This document shows positions 35,360 through 43,538 of a stretch of DNA of 64,000 nt, piece by piece (positions within the stretch are counted from its first letter, which is position 1; each line of letters starts with the position of its first letter). Under the pieces are notes generated by a model, which saw only the letters and a program-made list of their open reading frames with translations, was not told the origin of the DNA and searched no databases. Location: assembly GCA_963675925.2 (NCBI GenBank), contig CAXXIB010000004.1, forward strand, positions 124,001 through 188,000, read 5' to 3'. Both the position numbers and the translations under genes were made by a program. The stretch is from CAXXOK01 sp963675925 (GTDB lineage Bacteria; Bacillota; Clostridia; Christensenellales; Aristaeellaceae).

Positions 35360-38300
35360 TTATTTCACGATGATGGTAAAGGTTTGTTCCACAGTCATTT
35401 CAGTACCTGGCAGCAGCCAAATTCCTGAAAGAGCAGTACAAACAGGTACATTTTCACTAATCGTGATGGTATACTCGCCAGCCGCAGGTGCGCCGGAGAG
35501 TTGAATCCCCGTCACAACCTCGAAAGGTTTGTTGGTCCGCAGGCCGTGCGCGGTACCAATCAGCGTCTCCACGGTCATACCGGTCGGAATATCGCCGGTG
35601 ATCGTATAGTTCACTTCATGTTTTTCCTGCGCGTCCTCAATCGCAATGGTGATACCATCGGCATGTGTTTTCTCTTCGTTGCGCAGGTACTTTGCGCCGT
35701 CTTTTACATACCAGTTGGTTACCTGTGAAGCCATCCTGCCGGCACTCCACATTGCCTGATAGGCAAAGGGTTTGGAGTCAAACACGAGCTGTGCTTCTTT
35801 TCCCGCTTCCAGTGTGATCACAGGGTTGGCACCATCCATACCTTGGACATTTTCACCGTTGACCTGGATGGGGCTGACGATGTTGATTGTCAGCGGCACA
35901 TCGGAGATCTTGATGAAGCCATCGCAGGCCATATCAACTAATACCTCATAAGTGCCCAGCGCAGGGTAATCACCATAGATGTTGTTGTCGGCAAACCAGC
36001 CAGCCTGATAGCCTTCATCGCCTTCTTCGAGCGTTCCCAAAACCGGGCGCACGCACGACACAACAAACCCAGAAGCAGACAAACCAAGAGGTAGTTCCTG
36101 GCCATCCTGCACTGTGATCGTGAAGTCCGACGTGTTATCGCATTCAATTTGGGCAGTACTGGCCAGGCCATAATACAGTGTTGCTGACAGTTCATAATCA
36201 GCAGCGAAGTTTTTGTATTCTGCGCCGTTGACCTTGGACTGTTGTAAGCGCTGTGCGGATTTGCGCACCGCATAATAGTGTGTTGTTGATACCATAGTGC
36301 TATCACCATCTTCGGTTGGAACAAGCACACAGCCAAGTCCGTCACGGGCGGCAGCGTCCCACTGACCCAACGTCAGATAGTTTTTAAAGTTAGTGTCACT
36401 ACCCATGAGGGTGTCATCGCCTGCGCGCATCATCAAATCGACAGAGACGAAATCCTTCGCCCACATATCATTAATCGTAGCGCCACGGAAACCCCACTCA
36501 TCACGGAGTAGATCTTCGTGTACCACCCAGTTGTTAGAGTTTACCACATAACCAACGCGATTGAACGAGGTCATCATACCGGTACTGTGGCCGTACTTCA
36601 CCATGTATTCAAAGGAACGGAGATAGATTTCGCGGAATACCTGCTCTGTTGCAAAGGTACATACGCCGCCAAAGTCGGCACGGTTATACTCCTGCACATT
36701 GGCAAAGAAGTGCTTGGCAAACGCTGCAATGCCCTTGCTCTGCACACCATCAACAACAATTGCTGCCATGATAGCCGTCAGGTAGGGATCCTCGGAGTAA
36801 TACTCAAAGGCACGGCCATTGAAGGGGCTGCGATGGATGTTGGTGCCGGGGCCACGCCAGGCATAGTTGCCGTTAAGCAGTGCCTGGTTGCCATACAGCA
36901 AACCTTGTTCTGCCACGAGTTCTTTGTTCCAGGTCGCAGAGGTGATGGGTGTGGACTGCCAGGCAGTGCCACCAAACTGTACGGGGCCATCTTTACCGCC
37001 TTCACCGCCCAGTGTCAGCGCGGTCAGGTCTTCCCAGCTGAGGCTGTTCATGTAAGAATCCCACATTTGGCTGACTTCATCGGTTGCGGCTGTTGCCACA
37101 CCGTCAACAATGGTAGGTTCGGTGTAGATATTGCCGGCCAGCTCGGCCAGGGTGACCGTCGTTTCTGCATTCTGAGTCCAGTTTGCGGGCACTTTGCTCA
37201 CATACCAGAGTTGGCCTTCTTCATCATTATAAGGATAGTAGGTTTCCTGGGCATCCAGAACTGCAGCTTCCCAATCTTCCATAACAAGCTCTGCAGCGGT
37301 CTGCGCCTTGGGCTGCTCCAGTCCAGTCGCACGGCTGATCATGTTTTCCAGAAGATCTTCACGGGTTGTATCGAAATCATCAACAAACAGGGGTTTGATT
37401 TCCGCGCCGGTAACCAAATCGGTCTTGCAGAGGATATCTTCCGCAACGGTGAAAGTTTCTGCAAGCTTCACGGTGTGGCTATTACTGCGGGCGGAGAGCA
37501 CATAATCACCATGCTCCAACTCGTAGCCTTCAAAGCCGTTTCCGTTGGCGTCATCCCAGTCAAAGGACGCCATCTCCTGCGCTATAAGCTCGATTTCAAC
37601 AGTATCGCTCTCGCCGGGCTGCAGGAGCTTCGTTTTACCAAACCCAACCAGTACGGCCGACGCCTTTTCAATGCCGCCGGTATAGTACGGGGTAGTCGCG
37701 TAAAGCTCTACAACGTCTTTGCCGGCGACGTCGCCGGTATTGGTCACTTTAACCTGCATTTTAACAGTCTGGTTAGGAGCGGAAATGACCTGATCGGACA
37801 CACCCGCCAGTTCCCAGTCAAAGGTTGTGTAGCTCAAACCGAAACCAAAAGGATACAGAACGTTTTCGGCATACCATGCGTCTCCGCTGCCAGCCTCAGC
37901 CGCGTTCATATCGTCCGCTTTGGTTTCATAATAGCGATAGCCATAGTAGATTCCCTCTCGGAACTCAACTGCAGAAAACACAGAATCAGAACCATCGGGA
38001 TACGTCAGCCAGGAGTCCATCCTGTTGCCGTTTTCGTCAACATTCTGGCTCATGTCGGACCAGTTTGTGAACGTAGGATCTTTGGTGAAATCGGAATACC
38101 ATATATCTGCGGTATGGCCGGAGGGGTTCACTTCACCGGTCAGAATTTCGGCCGCAGCCAACGTTCCTTGATCACCAATGCCACCGACCCACAGGATGGC
38201 ATCTACACCATAATCGGTATCGGTAGAGGCCTGCAGCTCCGGAATCTGCATGATCATCGAGGAGTTGATCATCACGATAACCTTGCCAAAGTTTGCCTTG

Positions 38301-38989
38301 GCCATTTTGATGATCTCAAGCTCATTATCGTCCAACTGCAGATAGTGATCGTTGGGGTTGGAATGGCCATCAACCGTATTGGTTTTCAGGTCAACATTTT
38401 CCCGACCAAAACGAGAGATACATACGATCGCGACATCGTTATGCGCCGCATACGTAGTGGTAACAGATTTGCTGTAGTAGCTTAAATCCGGCTCGAGTAG
38501 TTTGCCGGAATCGTTGGCGTCATGTGCGCCGCCCAGAACCGCAAACAGGTTCTCATACAGCTGCTGCGTTTTGGGATTCACATAGAAACCCGCCTGCGAA
38601 AAGCCGCTGAACCAATCCAGCGCATAGCTTGTGCCTTTGGATGAACCGGAACCACCGCCCGCACGCACATAGTCAACCGAAGCAATGCCAAGGAAGGTCA
38701 CATCACGCTCATCCGCCGCCAGCGGCAACGCGCCATCTTCGTTCTTGAGCAGTACCAGGCCTTCTCTTACCATTTCCAGGTGCAACCTGTTGCCTGCTGC
38801 AAGGGCATCTTCCATACTGACATAATCAGAATAGAAGTGTCCCTTTGCGTCCAAATCACCGGAAATCGTTCCGGTAGGCTGTACATAATCCGACTCCAGC
38901 TTTGCTGTTTCAGCAAGAGCTAAAACAGTGGTCAACAGAAGGCAGACTGCCAGCGCCAGTGCAATCAGTTTCTTGATTTTGATTGACAT
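35360..38989 (-). CDS. Large secreted, circularly permuted GH3 enzyme
   Basis: The 1209-residue exported protein has a signal peptide ending near VLALA-ETAK. It has the same reversed order as its neighbour: alpha/beta sandwich first (LVLLKNEDGALPL, AGGGSGSSKG, HYLQLDDNELEI), fibronectin III-like domain (about 430-510), then the barrel (about 640-900) with NIHRSPFNGRAFEYYSEDP, KHFFANVQEYNRADF, MTSFNRVGY and nucleophile Asp841 in TINDMW. This differs from the usual SDW/SDF but keeps the aspartate. About 260 further C-terminal residues look like immunoglobulin-type beta domains. GGAGG lies before the ATG. Its substrate is probably an extracellular oligo- or polysaccharide. Confidence 0.87.
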   Translation of the reverse strand: MSIKIKKLIALALAVCLLLTTVLALAETAKLESDYVQPTGTISGDLDAKGHFYSDYVSMEDALAAGNRLHLEMVREGLVLLKNEDGALPLAADERDVTFLGIASVDYVRAGGGSGSSKGTSYALDWFSGFSQAGFYVNPKTQQLYENLFAVLGGAHDANDSGKLLEPDLSYYSKSVTTTYAAHNDVAIVCISRFGRENVDLKTNTVDGHSNPNDHYLQLDDNELEIIKMAKANFGKVIVMINSSMIMQIPELQASTDTDYGVDAILWVGGIGDQGTLAAAEILTGEVNPSGHTADIWYSDFTKDPTFTNWSDMSQNVDENGNRMDSWLTYPDGSDSVFSAVEFREGIYYGYRYYETKADDMNAAEAGSGDAWYAENVLYPFGFGLSYTTFDWELAGVSDQVISAPNQTVKMQVKVTNTGDVAGKDVVELYATTPYYTGGIEKASAVLVGFGKTKLLQPGESDTVEIELIAQEMASFDWDDANGNGFEGYELEHGDYVLSARSNSHTVKLAETFTVAEDILCKTDLVTGAEIKPLFVDDFDTTREDLLENMISRATGLEQPKAQTAAELVMEDWEAAVLDAQETYYPYNDEEGQLWYVSKVPANWTQNAETTVTLAELAGNIYTEPTIVDGVATAATDEVSQMWDSYMNSLSWEDLTALTLGGEGGKDGPVQFGGTAWQSTPITSATWNKELVAEQGLLYGNQALLNGNYAWRGPGTNIHRSPFNGRAFEYYSEDPYLTAIMAAIVVDGVQSKGIAAFAKHFFANVQEYNRADFGGVCTFATEQVFREIYLRSFEYMVKYGHSTGMMTSFNRVGYVVNSNNWVVHEDLLRDEWGFRGATINDMWAKDFVSVDLMMRAGDDTLMGSDTNFKNYLTLGQWDAAARDGLGCVLVPTEDGDSTMVSTTHYYAVRKSAQRLQQSKVNGAEYKNFAADYELSATLYYGLASTAQIECDNTSDFTITVQDGQELPLGLSASGFVVSCVRPVLGTLEEGDEGYQAGWFADNNIYGDYPALGTYEVLVDMACDGFIKISDVPLTINIVSPIQVNGENVQGMDGANPVITLEAGKEAQLVFDSKPFAYQAMWSAGRMASQVTNWYVKDGAKYLRNEEKTHADGITIAIEDAQEKHEVNYTITGDIPTGMTVETLIGTAHGLRTNKPFEVVTGIQLSGAPAAGEYTITISENVPVCTALSGIWLLPGTEMTVEQTFTIIVK

Positions 38990-39424
38990 CGATCCATTTC
39001 CTCCTAAAATTTATTGCTTCCTCCCGTTTGTCACGAGACGGCAATGCACAGACGCGCAACCATTTGCAAAGCAATGTACGTCCTATACCCTTTCTTGTAT
39101 AATGGACATTCAGCGCAAAGCACCACCGTGTCGCTCCATATAGGTTGTTGAGGTTACTATATCAAAAACTAGAAATATACAGTTCATTTATCCATAACCT
39201 GTCGTTTTGGTGAGATAATTTGACCATCTCCTCCTGTCTGACCGATTGAGAAACACTCGGCAGATGCGCTGTGTATTGTTAATAGTATCCATGCCAGTTT
39301 AAGTTACTCTGCATACTACAATCCTCCACGGTCATTTCGCCGGGCACACTCAATAGAAAAAGCCAGAAACAATGCTCTGGCAGTTTTCAACTGTTTCGCA
39401 CGTCTTATCACAGCGCCGATGTGT
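38990..39424. other. Intergenic region upstream of the GH3 operon
   Basis: About 435 bases hold no gene. The region contains the ribosome binding site and probable promoter of the large GH3 gene. Its right end carries the terminator of the two-component operon (39357-39386). Confidence 0.6.
39357..39386 (-). terminator. Terminator of the LytTR/GHKL operon
   Basis: On the minus strand GCCAGA and TCTGGC form a short stem followed by TTTTTC, about 40 bases after the kinase stop codon. The stem is short, so termination may be partial, with some readthrough into the GH3 genes. Confidence 0.65.
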
Positions 39425-40747
39425 CTATCCTTCCTGCTCCGGAAGTGGGATCAGTGCGGTCATGGTCACCCACGCGTTATTCTGCTCAAGAACCACATGA
39501 CCGCGATACTTCTCAACGGCAAGCTTAATACTTTTCACGCCGAACCCATGCATTTGTTTGTCCTTTTTTGTGGTATCAGGGATTTCGCCATTGATGACAA
39601 TCTGCTCTTCGCAGTAGTTTTCGATTCGAATCAATACAAAGCGATTCTGTCTGGATACGTTGACCTTAATGAGCCGCTTGTTCTTATCCTCAATCTTGCA
39701 TTCGCATTCGATCGCATTATCAAGCGCGTTACCAAAGATACTGCAAATATCCATGACATCAATGAAATCAAGCTGCTTGGCATCCGCAAAGCATGTCATG
39801 ACTATATCGCTGTTCTGACACACCATATTTTTACTGGTCAGCAAGGTATCCAGCACATAGGCTCCTGTGTTGACCTTCGCCTCATGGATGCTGATTACTT
39901 TCTCAAGTTCGGCGATATACGAGTTACGACTGGTTTCGTTTGTTTCAGCGCGGATAAAGGCAATCTGATTTTTCAGATCATGGTACACCCGGTGGAGCGA
40001 TTCATTGTTTACTTCAAACTGTTTGTACTGTTCGTATTGCCTATGGAACATGTTTTCCATAGCGTCAAGCTCATAAGTCAGGTTCATCTCCTGCCGCTGC
40101 GCGTCATGGGCATACAGCAGCATAAGTCCCCCGAAATCCACAAGCGTCCTTGCATAAAGAATACCTCCGCCCAGCGACTGGGAAAAGATATTATCACGGA
40201 AAGCAAAGCTGAAATTACTGATAAAAAAAGCTATAAAGGCAATCACCAGCACTGCCGCCAATTCTTTCCACGTGATTCTCAGCTTATCCTTGATACTTTT
40301 AGTGTGGCGTTTCATATAATATGTAAAACCAAATATCAGGATGTAAACAATCGACATGCAGATATAAAACTGGTTATAGTTTTGGATAACTCCTCCGCTG
40401 ATGAGATAAAAGTTAATCTGCCATTCCAGCGATGCCGCCAATTCAGCTACAATAAAGGCATGTGCCCAGTGGTACCCTGCCTCGACCAGCGTTATCTTGC
40501 TGGTTATAAAAATCAGAATGAGCATTTCCAGCATACCCAGCACCATGAGCACGATCCATACGATTCCTTCCGTTTTTTCGCCGGAAAGGTGGGTCATAAA
40601 AATAATCACAAAAAATGCCGCGCACACCGCGTAGAGCTTGAAACCTTTCAGCCGTTTTGGCAGAAAGGAAATATAAAGGATACAGACTATCCATTCTGCG
40701 ATGGCAGTATGGGAGCGTGGAAAATAGTAAATCAGATCTGCCGTCAT
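39425..40747 (-). CDS. GHKL (AgrC-like) sensor histidine kinase
   Basis: This 440-residue protein has about six or seven membrane segments in the first 215 residues, then a coiled dimerisation part with the phospho-accepting histidine in YHDLKNQ, and a GHKL ATPase domain with the N-box IFGNALDNAIE and a glycine-rich HGFGVKSI. The start at 40747 directly follows the regulator stop (TAA-T-ATG), with GGAGGAAAA upstream, so kinase translation is coupled to regulator translation. AgrC-like kinases usually sense peptides, but no AgrB or AgrD gene is present, so the signal is unknown. It lies upstream of the GH3 operon. Confidence 0.88.
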   Translation of the reverse strand: MTADLIYYFPRSHTAIAEWIVCILYISFLPKRLKGFKLYAVCAAFFVIIFMTHLSGEKTEGIVWIVLMVLGMLEMLILIFITSKITLVEAGYHWAHAFIVAELAASLEWQINFYLISGGVIQNYNQFYICMSIVYILIFGFTYYMKRHTKSIKDKLRITWKELAAVLVIAFIAFFISNFSFAFRDNIFSQSLGGGILYARTLVDFGGLMLLYAHDAQRQEMNLTYELDAMENMFHRQYEQYKQFEVNNESLHRVYHDLKNQIAFIRAETNETSRNSYIAELEKVISIHEAKVNTGAYVLDTLLTSKNMVCQNSDIVMTCFADAKQLDFIDVMDICSIFGNALDNAIECECKIEDKNKRLIKVNVSRQNRFVLIRIENYCEEQIVINGEIPDTTKKDKQMHGFGVKSIKLAVEKYRGHVVLEQNNAWVTMTALIPLPEQEG

Positions 40748-40748
40748 A

Positions 40749-41453
40749 TTATGATTTTCCTCCAACATACTTGGTTAGCGCTTCCAAAAATGCCTTATGC
40801 CGTGGCCGTGATATGGTCAACTCTTGGCTAGCAATCACAACGATATTGCGCTTCACTTGGCTGACATACGCCAGATTAATCAAATAACAGGAATTGCAGC
40901 GGAAAAAATGATAGTCTGCCAAGGTTGACTCCATATTCTTCATTGTTTCCCTTACATGAAAATCGCCGGATTCGGCAAACACCGTCAGCCCCTTGTTGCT
41001 TGTTTCAATGTAGTAAATCTGCGATATGTCAACACGAGCCAGCCCATCATCAGCAGGCAATAGAATTGTTTTTTTCTCTCTGCTGTCGAGCAGCTTTTCC
41101 ACGCGCTCCAACAAGCGTTGCAGCATAAGATAATTAATCGGTTTTAATACAAAGTCCAGTGCGTTCACGGAATATCCCTTAATCGCGAATTCCGCCAGAT
41201 TGGTCACAAAAATCAGGTAAACATTATCATCAAGTTGGCGTAAATCACGGGCAGTCTGCAAGCCGTCTCTATACTCCATCTGGATATCCAAAAAAATCAC
41301 ATCGTAATTTGCCGTGTAGTTATGAAGGATTTCTTCGCCGTCTGAAAACACTACAATCCTGCATTGTTCTTTTCGGTCTGCGAAGTAGCGCAGAATATAC
41401 CGTTTGAGCAACAACTGCATCTGCACTTCATCTTCAACAATGGCAATACGCAA
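40749..41453 (-). CDS. LytTR-family response regulator
   Basis: This 234-residue regulator has a receiver domain (residues 1-120) with acidic residues EDE at 7-9, phospho-acceptor Asp56 in IFLDIQM and Lys in FVLKPIN. A C-terminal LytTR DNA-binding domain follows (about 135-232: ISQIYYIETSNKG, FFRCNSCYLINLAYV, LTISRPRHKAFLEAL). It is cotranscribed with the GHKL kinase. LytTR proteins bind paired direct repeats. I could not identify such sites with confidence upstream of the neighbouring genes. Targets may be the GH3 genes or the divergent MBOAT operon. Confidence 0.9.
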   Translation of the reverse strand: MRIAIVEDEVQMQLLLKRYILRYFADRKEQCRIVVFSDGEEILHNYTANYDVIFLDIQMEYRDGLQTARDLRQLDDNVYLIFVTNLAEFAIKGYSVNALDFVLKPINYLMLQRLLERVEKLLDSREKKTILLPADDGLARVDISQIYYIETSNKGLTVFAESGDFHVRETMKNMESTLADYHFFRCNSCYLINLAYVSQVKRNIVVIASQELTISRPRHKAFLEALTKYVGGKS

Positions 41454-41803
41454 AAACTCACCTCTTTATGGGGATTGGCAACAGCGAATACGGCATCTGA
41501 CGCACGACTTGATTATATAAGTTTGATTCTTACGCGTCAAGAAACTGCCAGACCGTTCATTATCCGCTCTGCAAACCGAATGAGTGCCCTTGCCGCGATA
41601 AACTGTAGGAAATGCGGTGTGTTTTGTCATACCCACTCAGATTTCCTGGGCTATAATAACATTGAGTATGATCGCAGCCATACATCTATATATGCAGACA
41701 TAAGAATGAGTGCTTATGTCTGTAAATTGCTTGTACTGCACCTGAATGTCCAGGTGATCACCGCAACGCTATACCATTTGCAATACGCAAAGGAGGGCAG
41801 TCA
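41454..41803. other. Divergent promoter region with a long inverted repeat
   Basis: These 350 bases separate the LytTR regulator gene (minus) from the acyltransferase operon (plus). A consensus-like TATAAT lies at 41653-41658 and the inverted repeat at 41695-41722. The AAAGGAGGG ribosome binding site of the small membrane gene is at the right end. No gene is seen. Confidence 0.55.
41695..41722. promoter_or_regulatory. Perfect 10-base inverted repeat, possible operator
   Basis: CAGACATAAG, an 8-base spacer, and CTTATGTCTG form a perfect inverted repeat about 80 bases before the first gene of the MBOAT operon and just downstream of a TATAAT. It lacks a U-tract, so a protein-binding site is more likely than a terminator. 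Confidence 0.5.
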
Positions 41804-42058
41804 ATGATTCTGTTCCAATCTCCGCTTCCATCGCTGTTTTTATTGACAGCCGCCCTATTTACCCTATGGGGAAGCATTGGCCAGAAGCGGCTTTTTGTGC
41901 TAATCGGGTCGATTGCCCTAAGCGTTGGGGTTGTCATCGCCCTCATACAAGGGGCGAGTCTGTATGAAACGCTCTCGTATGTTTTATTGATTCTGCTCCT
42001 GAGTATACAAAAATCGAAATCACACACGGTTCATACCGGCGGCGAGGACACTCCATGA
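41804..42058 (+). CDS. Small membrane protein of the MBOAT operon
   Basis: This 84-residue protein is almost entirely hydrophobic, with two or three membrane segments (about residues 8-22, 30-47 and 50-67) and a short polar tail HTVHTGGEDTP. An AAAGGAGGG site precedes the ATG, and its stop overlaps the MBOAT start (ATGA at 42055-42058). I recognise no family. Small partner proteins are common next to MBOAT acyltransferases (for example DltX beside DltB), so an accessory role is plausible but inferred. Confidence 0.75.
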   Translation: MILFQSPLPSLFLLTAALFTLWGSIGQKRLFVLIGSIALSVGVVIALIQGASLYETLSYVLLILLLSIQKSKSHTVHTGGEDTP

Positions 42059-43515
42059 GTTTTGTTTCGCTTGCGTTTCTTGTATTTCTGCCCTTAACGG
42101 TGCTCCTGCACTGGTTGACACCGCATCGCTTCCGATGGATCCTTCTGCTCACAGCCAGCTATGTTTTTTACGCCTGGTGGAATGTTTCGCTGTCTCTGTT
42201 AATTTTGTCTATCACAGCCGTATCCTATGCGGCAGCGCTGGCCATTGACCGGGCTCAAACATCCGGCATACGGAGGCTGTGGTTAGTTTTAGCCCTGGCC
42301 TCGTCCCTGGGGATACTGTTTTACTTCAAATACTATGCCTTGCTTGCGCGCACCATTGTTGCCTTTGGGAACCTAGTTGGCGGCAGCGGCAGCTATGACA
42401 TACTGAATATTATCCTGCCTGTCGGCGTTTCCTTTTACACGTTCCAAGCGCTTTCCTATGTGGTGGACGTGTACCGTGGCAACCTCCCTGTGGAAAAACA
42501 TTTCGGATATTATGCCTTATTCGTATCCTTTTTCCCGCAGCTAGTGGCGGGGCCGATTGAACGCGTGGGTAATCTACTGCCGCAGCTCCGTCAGGAACGC
42601 AAGGTGTGCAAAGCCGATTTAGCTGTCGGTTTGCGGCTGTTAACCAGCGGATTTTTCCGAAAACTGGTCGTCGCCGACATGATAGCCCCGCTCGTCAACG
42701 CGGTGTATGGCAGCCAAAACCCAGACGGCAGCGCCGTGTTTGTTGGCACTGCACTGTTCGCCCTTCAGATTTACTGCGATTTTGCCGGATATTCGGAGAT
42801 TGCAGCAGGCGCAGCCCGGTTGCTGGGCGTTCGCCTAATGCAGAACTTCAATAAACCCTACGGTGCATATAGCCTGAAGGATTTTTGGCATCGCTGGCAC
42901 ATCAGCCTGTCAAGGTGGTTTTCTGACTATGTCTATATACCGATTGGCGGTAACCGGCGCGGATTGAAACGGCAGATTGCAGCAATCCTGATCGTGTTTA
43001 CGCTCAGTGGCCTGTGGCACGGGGCCGCATGGAGCTTTGTACTATGGGGATTTTTGCATGGTTTCTTTATGGTGCTGGAGTTAATGGGAAATAGGTTTTT
43101 CCGGAAAAACATCAAGGCAAAGCAATTTCGCAGCCCGTTATGGGGCTGGTTGACAAAGCAGGGAAAGCATACCGGCACGCTCGCCGTTGTGTGCTTTTCC
43201 TGGATTTTTTTCCGTGCCGGCAGTATCACGCGCGCATTTGACCTGATCAAAGCGCTGTTTTCCCCCTGGCATTGGGAAATAGGCGCACAAGCCAACGCAT
43301 ATCTGGCTCAACATGGCGGTATTCCCGCTTTCGTACTGTATCTGCTGTGCATATTGCCCCTGCTGAGGGTTCTTCCGTCGCTGACCGATGAAGATAAATT
43401 GTTAAAACCCGTCGCAGACAGCACATGGGCTTACTTTCTTTTATGCATCGCTATAGCATGGCTGATCCAGCTTGGCACCGGCACCACAAACGCATTCATT
43501 TACTTTCAATTTTAA
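42055..43515 (+). CDS. MBOAT O-acyltransferase (AlgI/DltB-like)
   Basis: This 486-residue polytopic membrane protein of the MBOAT family has around eleven hydrophobic segments. The family signatures are QLVAGPIER near residue 162, DFWHRWHISLSRWFSDYVYIPIGGN near 280, and the catalytic histidine in LSGLWHGAAW near 322. It should move an acyl group, usually acetyl, across the membrane onto a polysaccharide. AlgI-type enzymes work with SGNH-fold partners that complete the transfer. The next gene encodes a protein with two SGNH-like domains, which supports a two-component O-acylation system. Confidence 0.9.
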   Translation: MSFVSLAFLVFLPLTVLLHWLTPHRFRWILLLTASYVFYAWWNVSLSLLILSITAVSYAAALAIDRAQTSGIRRLWLVLALASSLGILFYFKYYALLARTIVAFGNLVGGSGSYDILNIILPVGVSFYTFQALSYVVDVYRGNLPVEKHFGYYALFVSFFPQLVAGPIERVGNLLPQLRQERKVCKADLAVGLRLLTSGFFRKLVVADMIAPLVNAVYGSQNPDGSAVFVGTALFALQIYCDFAGYSEIAAGAARLLGVRLMQNFNKPYGAYSLKDFWHRWHISLSRWFSDYVYIPIGGNRRGLKRQIAAILIVFTLSGLWHGAAWSFVLWGFLHGFFMVLELMGNRFFRKNIKAKQFRSPLWGWLTKQGKHTGTLAVVCFSWIFFRAGSITRAFDLIKALFSPWHWEIGAQANAYLAQHGGIPAFVLYLLCILPLLRVLPSLTDEDKLLKPVADSTWAYFLLCIAIAWLIQLGTGTTNAFIYFQF

Positions 43516-43538
43516 CCGAGGAGGGCGCTACACTTATC

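Noticed and set aside
36518..38485. 655-codon plus-strand frame opposite the large GH3 gene
   Set aside because: The GH3 reading on the other strand contains complete catalytic motifs. The antisense frame shows no signal, domain or start site.
39419..40831. 470-codon plus-strand frame opposite the GHKL kinase
   Set aside because: It is the antisense shadow of a kinase with clear N-box and H-box motifs.
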